Position numbers and translations under genes: made by a program
Assembly (NCBI GenBank): GCA_013398275.1
Contig: VZSE01004870.1
Location: forward strand, 186,001-250,000
DNA length: 64,000 nucleotides
Reading direction: 5' to 3'
Source of the DNA: Promerops cafer
Taxonomy: Eukaryota > Chordata > Aves > Passeriformes > Nectariniidae
The notes under the pieces: model-generated
Seen by the model: the letters and a program-made list of their open reading frames with translations, nothing else
Told to the model about the DNA's origin: nothing
The model's database searches: none
Shown here: positions 1 to 8,700 of the stretch, in pieces
Layout: each line of letters begins with the position of its first letter
Position numbering within the stretch: the first letter of the stretch is position 1

Positions 1-377
1 CTTGAATCAGCAAGAAAAATGCCTGGCAGCATCCTCGGGGTGGGCATGGAAAGGCCAGCTGGTTTTGGGGTGGGCAGGCTGAGCAGGACAAGGGCTGAGT
101 TTGGGGGCTGTCTGGGATGTCTCCATAAGCAGTATGGCTTATGGCCCTAGAGTGAGGATACCCAGGGGATTCTTCTGGCCCCAGGGGATGCCTTGCATTC
201 AGGACAATACTTGGAGCATCCTTCTTTATGCTGCCCTGGCCCAAATCAGCATCCCAGGCCAGGGGGGCAGCAAATCCAGCTCTCATCCCCCAACCTGCGC
301 ATCCCTGTTCCTATTCCCCTGCCCATCCCACCCCCCTCCCAGAATCAGAGTGAGCCTGGAAATGTCAATTAATTCAC
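1..377. other. Flank downstream of the SDR gene, nothing recognised
   Basis: No exon, repeat or RNA gene is recognised here. Any open frames are short and lack family similarity or splice context. Confidence 0.5.
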
Positions 378-383
378 TTTAAT
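378..383 (-). terminator. Probable poly(A) signal of the SDR gene (ATTAAA variant)
   Basis: Plus-strand tttaat reads ATTAAA on the minus strand, about 35 bases past the stop. It is the second most common vertebrate hexamer. If used, the 3' UTR would be very short. The cleavage site is not visible. Confidence 0.45.
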
Positions 384-416
384 TAATCATTTAAGCACAG
401 TGGGCAGATGCTGCTC

Positions 417-530
417 TCACCAGGGCAGCCTCTGCCCTCTCCAGTCCCAGAAGGTGCCATTGCTGGTGGCCGAGAGCTGGGCCAGCAGCTGCAGGACACC
501 CCGCACGCTCTCCTCCACCGTCACCGGGCC
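417..530 (-). CDS. SDR exon 6 (residues 217-253 and stop)
   Basis: Acceptor GCGACAG, then GPVTVEESVRGVLQLLAQLS and the family's C-terminal NGTFWDWRGQ, followed by RLPW and TGA. NGTFxDWxG is the recognisable end of vertebrate C-factor-like SDRs. Confidence 0.9.
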   Translation of the reverse strand, partial: GPVTVEESVRGVLQLLAQLSATSNGTFWDWRGQRLPW

Positions 531-2793
531 CTGTCGCACCCAAGGGCAAGGGAAAAAGTGAGCCAAGATCCATCCCAGCACCCCCAATCCCACCCATGGT
601 GTGGTGGAACGCCAGCTCCAGCTGGGTTGGTTTGGAGATGCTGCAGCAGCCAAGGGATGCAGCTTTGCACAAATGGATTTTCCCTCATTTGAGTGCTGTA
701 AGGACAGAGGTTAATTTCTTCATTCCTAATTAAAAAGTGACTCGTTTGTTAGCTAGAGCAGGGTAAGGGACAGCTGAGTGCAGGACCGGGGTGCCCTCTG
801 CTGACACACCATCAGGATGGGAAAGGAAATAAATAGGGAAGAAATTGGGTGGTTTGGGGGGAAAGCCTGGAATTGTCCCTTTGCTGCGGTAGCACAGCAC
901 TGTGGGATCCAAGAGACTGCAGAGATGTGGGTGCCCAGGGAAGGGATGTCCATGGTCAAGGATGCCTCAGGAAGGGATGTTCATGGGAAGAAATGCCCTA
1001 TGAAGGGGTGCCCATGGGAAGGGATGTCTGTGGGAAGGAATGTTTCTGGGAAGGGATTTCTTTGTGAAAGGATGACTCTGAGAAGGGATGTTCGTGGGAA
1101 GGGGAGGCCTTGGGAAGGGATGTTCCTGAGAAAGGATGCCCCCAGGAATGAATGCCCATGGGACCTTGCTGAGCTAGGACTCCATGCACCTCCCATCACT
1201 CACCATCCCCTGTTCCAAGGGAGGTGTCACATGTCCAGGATCCACAGACACGCAGAGGATCCCGCTGCTCCCGTACTCCAGGGCCAGGCACTTGGTGAGC
1301 ATGTTCAGAGCAGCCTGGGAGGACAAATTCCCCTCCTTACCATCATGATCTGGCAATGCCAGGGCCAGTGGTGGGGGGAATCCCAGAGGAGGTGGCCCCC
1401 AAATTCCTCCCCATTCTCCCAGTGGTGGTACCTTGCTGCAGCGGTAGCAGATGTCCTGCCTCTCCTCCCAAGCCTCCGCAACCTCGATGGAGCCCAGGAT
1501 GCTGGAGATGTTGATGATGGCAGCTCTGCTGCAGCTCATCTCACGCTGCCCTTCGGCCTCAGCCGCCTCCCTCAGCAGGGGCAGGAAAGCCTGCAGGGGA
1601 TGGGATCTCAGGCATCACCATCTTCTTCCTCCCTATTCCCAGTGTTTGGGGCAGGGGTTGCCTGTGTCCTCACCTGACTTGTCTGCAGGGGCCCGATGGT
1701 GTTGGTGGTGTAGACGAGGCTCATGTTCTCTGCTGTCTCGGTGGCCAAGGTGCTGCGGCGCGTGGTGCCGGTGTTGTTAATCAGGAGGTTGAGGCCAGCG
1801 CTCCCCACCTCCTCCCGCACCTTCCTGACTGCTGCCTTGATGCTGTTGGGGTCTGTCACGTCTGAAAGGGACAGGAGGGTTTGGGGTCAGGCTGGTGGCC
1901 ACAACCCTGGCGAGATGCTGTAGGACATGGCAGGAGGCAACTCCCAGCCACTGAGCATCCTCCTGGTCCCATCAGTGACCTGGTTGAGCTAAGCGAAACC
2001 AAGGGACTCACCTGCTTGGTGGCATTTCCTGGAGCCACCCACGGTCGCAATTAAATCCTGAGAAGCTTCATCTCTTTCCCGCCCCAGCACTTACCTAGAG
2101 GCAGGATCATGACGTTGGGAAAGCCCAAAGCCACCTCGTTGACAGCCTAGGTGGAGAAAGCGGGGGAGGGGGTCACGGGGGGAAGCTCACGGAAGGATGG
2201 GGGGGGGGGGGCGCTGCACCGTGCCGGGGTGGGAAGAGGTGGCCCCTCATGTCACAGCCGACAGGCTACAACAAGAGCCAGCGGGAGCGATTCGGGGCGA
2301 GTTGCTGCTCCTCTGCACCTGGCTGAGCCCGGCAGCTTCAGAGCTCCCAGCAGCGATGCCCCCGGCACGGGGGCTGCCAGCACNNNNNNNNNNNNNNNNN
2401 NNNNNNNNNNNNNNNNNNNNNNNNNNNNNNNNNNNNNNNNNNNNNNNNNNNNNNNNNNNNNNNNNNNNNNNNNNNNNNNNNNNNNNNNNNNNNNNNNNNN
2501 NNNNNNNNNNNNNNNNNNNNNNNNNNNNNNNNNNNNNNNNNNNNNNNNNNNNNNNNNNNNNNNNNNNNNNNNNNNNNNNNNNNNNNNNNNNNNNNNNNNN
2601 NNNNNNNNNNNNNNNNNNNNNNNNNNNNNNNNNNNNNNNNNNNNNNNCCCCCCCCCCCCCCCCCCCCCCCCCACGCTCCCCATCATGTACATATCTGCGC
2701 CAAGAGACGCAAAAAAATTAAATACATACATATTTAATACATACATAGGTATTTTTAATATTTAATACATGCATACATACATACATATATATA

Positions 2794-2833
<40 letters not shown>

Positions 2834-3109
2834 CACATGTATTTTTCCATGCCATTCACCGTGCAGGATACTGACACTCAGCCTCCCAGTTTCAGGTGGG
2901 ATTGTGGCATCCCCAGGCACCCATCCCAGAGCCGACCACCTCCCATCCCCCCGTGCCGGTGCCCTCCCTACCTTGCCCTGGGGGTCCATGCAAGCAGCGA
3001 AGAGGTGCCGAGGTGGGCTGGGCTGCTCCAGAAACCCCTTCAGCAGCCCCAGGCCCAGCCCCCCATCACAGCCGGTCAGCAGGACACTGCCCACGCTGAG
3101 CCCCTCCAT
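417..3109 (-). CDS. Short-chain dehydrogenase/reductase, C-factor/sniffer-like (whole coding span, 6 exons)
   Basis: The exons, joined in frame, give a 253-residue protein, the usual length of a classical SDR. Seen: cofactor motif TGCDGGLG at residues 12-19 (TGxxxGxG), DVTD at 64-67, NNTG at 92-95 (family consensus NNAG), Asn117, Ser156 in NISS, and YRCSK at 175-179 (YxxxK), so the Asn-Ser-Tyr-Lys tetrad is complete. Proteins of this family reduce carbonyls in the cytosol with NAD(P)H; the substrate here is unknown. The start ATG (3107-3109) has G at -3 and +4 and lies a few residues before the first beta strand. Odd: after DPG (204-206) the family's WVxTDMGG-like segment is replaced by HVTPPLEQGM, and Thr replaces Ala in NNAG. 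Neither removes a catalytic residue. The gene follows MTSS2 head to tail, with about 360 bases between the MTSS2 poly(A) signal and this ATG. I recognise the family but not a specific gene symbol. Confidence 0.88.
937..1162. repeat. Degenerate 18-base minisatellite in SDR intron 5
   Basis: About twelve imperfect copies of an 18-base purine-rich unit resembling GGGAAGGGATGTYCNTGG. The unit length is a multiple of three, so the array stays open on the plus strand and creates a spurious protein-like frame. It lies wholly within the intron between exons 5 and 6. Confidence 0.8.
1204..1314 (-). CDS. SDR exon 5 (residues 180-216)
   Basis: Encodes AALNMLTKCLALEY, the helix after the catalytic Lys, and CVSVDPGHV, the cofactor-side PG motif. 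Acceptor TCCCAG, donor ATG|GTGAGT, phase 0. The stretch after DPGHV (TPPLEQGM) diverges from the family but stays open and in frame. Confidence 0.85.
1432..1590 (-). CDS. SDR exon 4 (residues 127-179, catalytic Ser and YxxxK)
   Basis: Starts after a CTGCAG acceptor with AFLPLLREAAEAEGQ. Contains INISSILGSIE, which supplies the catalytic Ser156, and ends in YRCSK, which supplies Tyr175 and Lys179. The Ser-Tyr spacing of 19 is wider than in many classical SDRs but is typical of this subgroup. Donor AAG|GTACCA, phase 0. Confidence 0.92.
1674..1861 (-). CDS. SDR exon 3 (residues 64-126)
   Basis: Encodes DVTDPNSIKAAV, the NNTG motif (family NNAG) and the helix with Asn117 (TTNTIGPLQTSQ). Acceptor TTTCAG, donor CAG|GTGAGG, ends in phase 0. 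Confidence 0.9.
2095..2146 (-). CDS. SDR exon 2 (residues 47-63)
   Basis: A 52-base exon between a CCTAG acceptor and a CTAG|GTAAGT donor. It encodes AVNEVALGFPNVMILPL and one base of Asp64. The segment fits the family's helix and strand before DVTD (compare ...HPNLVVIPLDVTD) and restores the frame between exons 1 and 3. The assembly gap at 2384-2647 lies in the preceding intron, so a further tiny exon there cannot be excluded, but none is needed. Confidence 0.78.
2384..2647. other. Assembly gap (264 N) in SDR intron 1
   Basis: A run of unknown bases, followed directly by a 25-base C homopolymer (2648-2672). Such a homopolymer is a likely cause of sequencing failure. Confidence 0.99.
2718..2840. 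repeat. Compound microsatellite (TACA/TTAA, TG, TA) in SDR intron 1
   Basis: Imperfect (ACAT)n and TTTAATAC units run into about nine TG and then about ten TA dinucleotides. Confidence 0.9.
2972..3109 (-). CDS. SDR exon 1 (residues 1-46)
   Basis: Begins at the ATG and carries the Rossmann-fold glycine motif TGCDGGLG, then a helix and the second beta strand ending in MDPQGK. It ends in phase 0 at an AAG|GTAGGG donor. The context GGGATGG is a good vertebrate start site. Confidence 0.88.
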
Positions 3110-3472
3110 CCCCACTGCTCTCCACAGCCAGTTGTGCTGCCCCAGCGAGATTTGGCAATCGGCCTCGATAATCCAGGAGGTGGCAACGCTGCGGGTGCTG
3201 CTGGGATGGGTGGAGGTAGGGGCCACCGCCTGCACCCCCTCTTCTGGAGGGGATGGGGCAGCAGGATGTTCTCCTGCATCCCAGGGTCACCCATCACCTT
3301 GACCATGGGGTTGTTGCACTCCTCCATACCCCAAAACACCCACCCCGCCTCAAGCCAAGGGAACCCCAAAGGGGTGATGGTACCTTCCCACCTGTTCCCC
3401 ATTACTGGGGTGATCCCAGAGAACCAGAAAATCCATAGGAGCGCAGGCAAGGCTATTAATTACAGTACAACC

Positions 3473-3478
3473 TTTATT
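3473..3478 (-). terminator. MTSS2: Probable poly(A) signal of MTSS2
   Basis: Plus-strand tttatt reads the canonical AATAAA on the minus strand. It gives a 3' UTR of about 1.5 kb past the MTSS2 stop. It is the nearest convincing hexamer before the SDR gene begins. Confidence 0.6.
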
Positions 3479-4432
3479 AATACTGGAATCTTCACAGTGC
3501 ATTCGTTACTTGTAGCAGTGACTATGGAAAACGGGAAAGAGGGGCAAAGAGGGGAATTACCACCAGAAAAAAAAAAAAGAAAAATTAAAAGAAAAGACGG
3601 AATAAAAGAAAGACAAAGAAACGTGGCAGAGGGACAGGGAGAGGGGAAGCGGTGGCAGAGGCAGGAACACGAGGGGGAAAAATAAATTAAAAAAAAGAAA
3701 AGAATAAGGACCAAGTTAACAACAGCACCAGAAAAGTTACTTCAGTTGAAAGACAGGTCAGTTTTTTTTCTTTTCCAAAGAATTTTTGTTTTCTGTACAA
3801 AATAAGAGACCCCCCCCTCCCTCAAACCCAAACATTTGTCACTTGGCCTCAGCGGTTCTGGGCAGGAGAAGGGGAAAGGAGAGAACTAAATTGTTATTCC
3901 TAAGGGGGAGGGCTGAGGGGCTGCGATGCGACAGACGGCAGGGGCTATGTACAGCGGGGGGCCGGGGGGTTGTGCTTTCCTCCAGCCGCTGGCAGAAAGC
4001 TGCTTTGCTTGGGGGGTCTGAGTCAAACCTCCTGTGCCTGGACCCACCTCTGAGCGGACGCTGCACAGGGCCTGTGGGTGCTGAGCGAGAGCGAGGGGGT
4101 TTGCGGGGGGTCCCAAGTGATCCTTGTGAGGGGAGGCAAAGTGGAGGTTCAGCGTCCTCAGTCCCTGCACCCCAAGACAGAGGGGATTGCAGTGCCTCTA
4201 CCCCCAGCCCCCCCACCCTCTCACATGTCCCCCACTTCTTCTTGCCCCCCTGCACCCCCAGCCCATTGCTTCTGCCCCCTGGAATGAGGCTGAGCTGTGC
4301 TGGCTCCAAGCAGGCAGTTGGGGGGAATGGGGCCAGGGCCCCCCACTCCTGGTGCTCCTGGTGCTCCACGGCAGCCACAGCCCTGCTGGCACCATCCCCT
4401 CCTGCTGCGGCTGGGGCCACCCGCCTGCGCCC

Positions 4433-4790
4433 GAGGGAAAGAAAACAGAGAGGAGAGGGAAAGCGAGAGGGGAAAAGGAAAAGAGAAACAAAGGGAAAGA
4501 GGTGAAAAAAGGAAATGAAGAAAAAGAGGAAAATAGGAGGGAGGAGAAAAAGAGTTAAAAAGAAATGAAAAGAAAAAGAGTTAAAAAGAAAGGAAAAGAA
4601 AAAGGAGACAAGAACAGGAGAAGAGAAGAAAAATGGGAAAATGAAGAAAATAAGAAAAGTGACATAGAAGAACAAAAGAAAAAAGCCAAAAGAAAAAAAG
4701 CAGAAAAAATAGGAAAAAGAAGAGGAGAAAGGGAGAAAAAGAGGAGAAAGGGGGCCAAAGAGAGAGCAAGTGAAGGAGGGATGTAGGGAG
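4433..4790. repeat. Polypurine/polypyrimidine tract (about 360 bases) in the MTSS2 3' UTR
   Basis: The plus strand is almost entirely A and G (GAAAAAG/GAGAAAG words, very few C or T). In the MTSS2 transcript it is therefore a long CU-rich tract. A second, shorter A/G-rich stretch lies at about 3536-3720. Confidence 0.85.
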
Positions 4791-4948
4791 AGGGCAGGGC
4801 AGGAGGAGACAGATGGGCAGGAAGCAGGGGGCACCAGGGAGGGGTAGGGCAGCGGGTGCCGGCGGGTGGGGGGTCCTGGGGAGGCGCAGCGGTTGCCCCC
4901 GGGGGTCCATTGGCCACGGCGGGCACGTCCCCGCTGGCCGGGGCGTCA

Positions 4949-5721
4949 TCACGATATCCGCGGGGCCGACCTGTCATTGGTGACGGTCCTGCGCAGGCGC
5001 ACCCCACGCCGGATGGCCACCAGCATGTCTTCGGCCGGGGGGTCCATGGAGGCCGCGGGCGGCGGCGCGGGGGTCTCCTCGCTGGGGCCAGACCCCACAA
5101 GGGCGGTGGGGAAGGGGAACTGGCCTTCCCCCAGGGCGTGGGCGCCGGCCACCAGCTCCCCAATCTTCTCCACCAAACTGTGCCGGTTGGCAGCCAACTG
5201 TTGGTCCTCCTCTTCCTCAGCGGAGAGGTGCTGGCCGGCCCCGGGGTAGACAGAGATCTCCATGGCACCGCCACCCCAGGCAGTGTTGGGAAGGCTCAGC
5301 CGCTTGGGCGAAGCTTTGGCAAAATCCAGGGGGTTCGGAGAGGCATCATCAGCATAGAAGACGCACTCTTCACTGCCCACCCGTGTAGGGCCGGCGTAGC
5401 CAGGGGAGTCGGGCACTGTGGGGGTCTTCACGGGGACGATGGGTGGTCGGATGGGGATGGGGCCAGCACTGGAGAGCGTACGGCGGACCGAGGGCTTGGT
5501 GGAGGGCGTGCGGCGGATGGTGGCCACCCCCGGGGTGGTGCCGGCCGGTAGGTTGGTGCCGGTGGGCAGCCCGGCGGTGGAGGCAGGACGCTTGGTCTGG
5601 ATCATCCGCCGGTAGTTCTGGGCGATGTTGCTGTTGCGTGGGATGGTGGAGGACTTGTCGAAATCACTCTGAGGGTCACACTCCACGTCACCGTTCACCG
5701 AGTAGCAGTCGTAGTCGGAGC
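4949..5721 (-). CDS. MTSS2: MTSS2 exon 14, last coding exon (residues 484-740 and stop)
   Basis: Starts GSDYDCYSVNGDVE, then FDKSSTIPRNSNIAQNYRRM, a Pro/Thr-rich region (TIRRTPSTKPSVRRTLSSAG, PIPIRPPIVPVKTPTVPDSP), NRHSLVEKIGELVAGAHALG, and the WH2 motif EDMLVAIRRGVRLRR, ending APRIS and TGA. Acceptor CTCCCAG. The reading frame is intact for 257 codons. Confidence 0.96.
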
Positions 5722-8700
5722 CTGGGAGGGAGCACCACCATCAGTGTGGCTGAGGGGGCAGTGGGTAGCCAAGCTCAACCATGCCATCAAAACCAGCCCG
5801 AGCCACCTCCATCACAGCACAACAACAACCAAACTCAACTGCCATGATCATCACACAATGACTACTGTCCCAGTCACTGCTGGCACAACATGCTCACCAT
5901 CAAACCCAAACATCACCACTGGAGGGAAAGCACAATCACCCCAACCATCACACTGAAATCACAACCAAACACAACTGTCACCGTCACAACCACCCCGATC
6001 ACAGCCATCACTACACGATCACAGCCAATCTCCACTGTCACCACCACGTGCTTGTAACTGGCTCAGCCATCATCATGCCAACATCATGACAGACGTGATG
6101 ATTTGATCTCCAGCTACCGACTCTGTTGCCATCACCTACCATCTGCCACCTTCTCCACCTGTACTCAACCTCTGTGCACAGACACATCACCACATCACCT
6201 GTTACAGCACTTCCTGGCACAACTGCACCCACTGAGCCCCAGCTAACAACGAAATACCCAGGAAAAGCTCTGGTTATTTGTGGCACCCCACCAGCCCCTA
6301 CACAGTATGACCATAGCCCGATGCTACGACACCCAGAGCACACAAATGTGCCCCAAGACCACCAAAACCTCTGCTATGCCCTTCCCTACTCTAAGTGCCA
6401 TTTCAGGTGGTCCCAGGTACCCCCAGTGCCAGTACCTTGGGAAGGGATGGTGTCCTCAGAGCAGGAGGGGGTGGTGGTCTGTGTGCTGTAGCCACTGGAG
6501 TACTGCAGCGAGTCCCGGCTGCTCTTCTGGTGCTCCAAGCTCAGTCCACGGGTCAAGACCATGGCCAGGTCGCTGGCGGCAGGGGACACCTCCTCCCCGT
6601 GCTGCTGGGGCAAGGGGCACTGTCAGCACCCTGGTTCCTCCTTTGGGAGTCCCCAGGAGCCCCCCACCTCTGTGCCCTCCCTGCCGCAGCCGGTACCTTG
6701 GCAGCAATTGTAGCCGGTGACATCCGGGGCCTGGGAGCATCCTCGCCACCGATGCCTGGGTACCCACCAGCAGGAGAGCCCATCTCGGCTTCCCGCAGGT
6801 GCTCCACGCGGTCCTTGCGCCGCTGCAGGGTAGGGACCACCGGCTGGTCATAGGGGCTGGCCTTGGACCAGTCCTGCAACGGGCAAGGCATGCAGTTCAT
6901 GCTGGTGACACTGGGACCAGGAGTGTGGCAGGAGTGGTCTCAAGCTGATGTCCCCCGTGTCAAGCCACGGGTGCTGCTCAGGATGCTCTGCCCCATGCAG
7001 GAAGGGAGGGGAGGGTCCGGGGGCTGAACCCCATGAAGTGAGAGGGAAACCACGTGTGAAATGCAACCCTGGTGGGATGGCAAGGACTAACCGAGGTGGG
7101 GGAGCTGCACTCGCTAACTGACTGGCAGGTTTCAGAGGCCTCTGAGGACGCCGAGCTGGAGGACTTCTGCTGTGCCGTGACGAGCCGAGAGCCGGAAGGT
7201 GAGAGAAGAGGCAGTTAGCAAGCAAAGCCAGAGCCATGACCCCGGTTAGAGCAGCACCCACAGCTCCCTGGCTGAGCAAGGCCCCCAGCCCTCCTCCCCT
7301 CTGGCGGTGGATGCAGGATGGCGAGCAGGATGCGACCTTGGCAGCGGGGTTAAGAACTGGGGTGATGCACTGCCCCAACCCTTTCCCCTTCTCACCCCAA
7401 GCCATGCAGAGCCAACAGGTATTTTGGGGAGTGGGGACCTTGCTGGGTTGGTGATGCCAGGTTAGCATGGACAGGCAGGAATGGCAACTCCCTGGGGATC
7501 CTGGAGCATCCTTGGCGCTGGGGATGATGCAGCATGAAGGGGAAGCTTTGCTCCATGCTGCCTGGTGGGTGACTGGCACAAACTGGGTATTACGGGGCTG
7601 CAGTTATTGGGAAACACCCTGTTCTCCTGGCACAGGGAGAGGGATACCTGCGCCCCATCCCTGGGGGAATTCATGGATAGGGTTTCTCTGCTGTGTGGCC
7701 CAGGATGCCCCCCAAGTATGGCAGACACCCTCAGTGTATATATTTCCTATGATGCCAACACAGATGGAAATACTTCTGAGGGTGGGTCTCATCACCTCTG
7801 CACTGGACCCTTGTGTTGCACCCAGCACCACCCACCCATTCTATGGAAGAGGAAACTGAGGCATGGAGGTCGGCAGCACGGACCACCCTCCCTGTACCTG
7901 GCTGGTGATGTCCGAGGGCATGGGGGAAGGTGGTTTGGAATAAGTGGCGTCCTGGGAGATGAAGCCGGAGTCGTGGGAGGAGACGCTGGAGAGGCGGGTG
8001 GCGGCGGCGGGGGGCTGCGCCAGGCTGCGGTAGCGATAGGTGGAACTGGGTGAGCAGGTCTGAGCCCCGCCGGGCCACGCCATGCCACCCTTGGCACTGC
8101 TAACGCTGCTGGGGGGGCGCCAGGGGGACGGGGACACGCCGGTGGGGAGGACAAAGGAAGGAAAAGAGAACTTAAGACAGAGGTTTGGAGGTGGTAGGAT
8201 GGTCAGCGCCCTGCCACACATCCCAACCTAGGGAAACTAAGGCATGTAGTCCTCCTGGGGGTGTCCCTTTGCCTCCTGGGGTGGCCCTGCAGCAGGGAAC
8301 AGGCTGGGGGACATGACAGAGGTGGTATGCTTGCCCTCGGACACTCATGCACAGCACACATGGTCCCCAGACCCCGGAGGACAGGGCATGTATCAGGCCC
8401 CCATCCTGCCCCATAGGTCCACCAGCACTGCCCAGTGCGTCAAGACCAATTCCTCCATATTAATGGGAGCCTCTGGCCCATATTGACATGAGAAGGTGGA
8501 CATGCACCTTGTGAGCATCCCCAAAGGCCGTAAGCATCATTAACCCACTGAGGTTAACGAAGAGGGCTGGATTTCCTGGCTGTGGTTGGGTGTGGAGCCC
8601 ACCTCACCATACCTGCACATGCTGGACTTGCGGGAGCTGGAGCTGCTGGGCGAGGATGGGGGCGTCTGGTAGGACCAGCTGTAGTCAGAGCCCTTCAGGT

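Larger units (their letters stand above)
3455..4948 (-). other. MTSS2: MTSS2 3' UTR (inferred)
   Basis: Non-coding stretch from the MTSS2 stop to the probable poly(A) signal. The long open frames here are low-complexity readings of pyrimidine tracts and resemble no protein. The extent depends on the poly(A) call and is not proven. Confidence 0.55.

Noticed and set aside
817..1677. 286-codon open frame on the plus strand
   Set aside because: It consists of the 18-base minisatellite plus the reverse complement of SDR exons 4 and 5. The coding evidence is on the minus strand.
2795..3685. 296-codon plus-strand frame
   Set aside because: It begins in a TG/TA microsatellite and crosses the antisense of SDR exon 1. 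No similarity.
3839..4834. 331-codon minus-strand frame rich in Phe, Leu and Ser
   Set aside because: A translation of the pyrimidine tract in the MTSS2 3' UTR. It has low complexity, no domain and no splice context.
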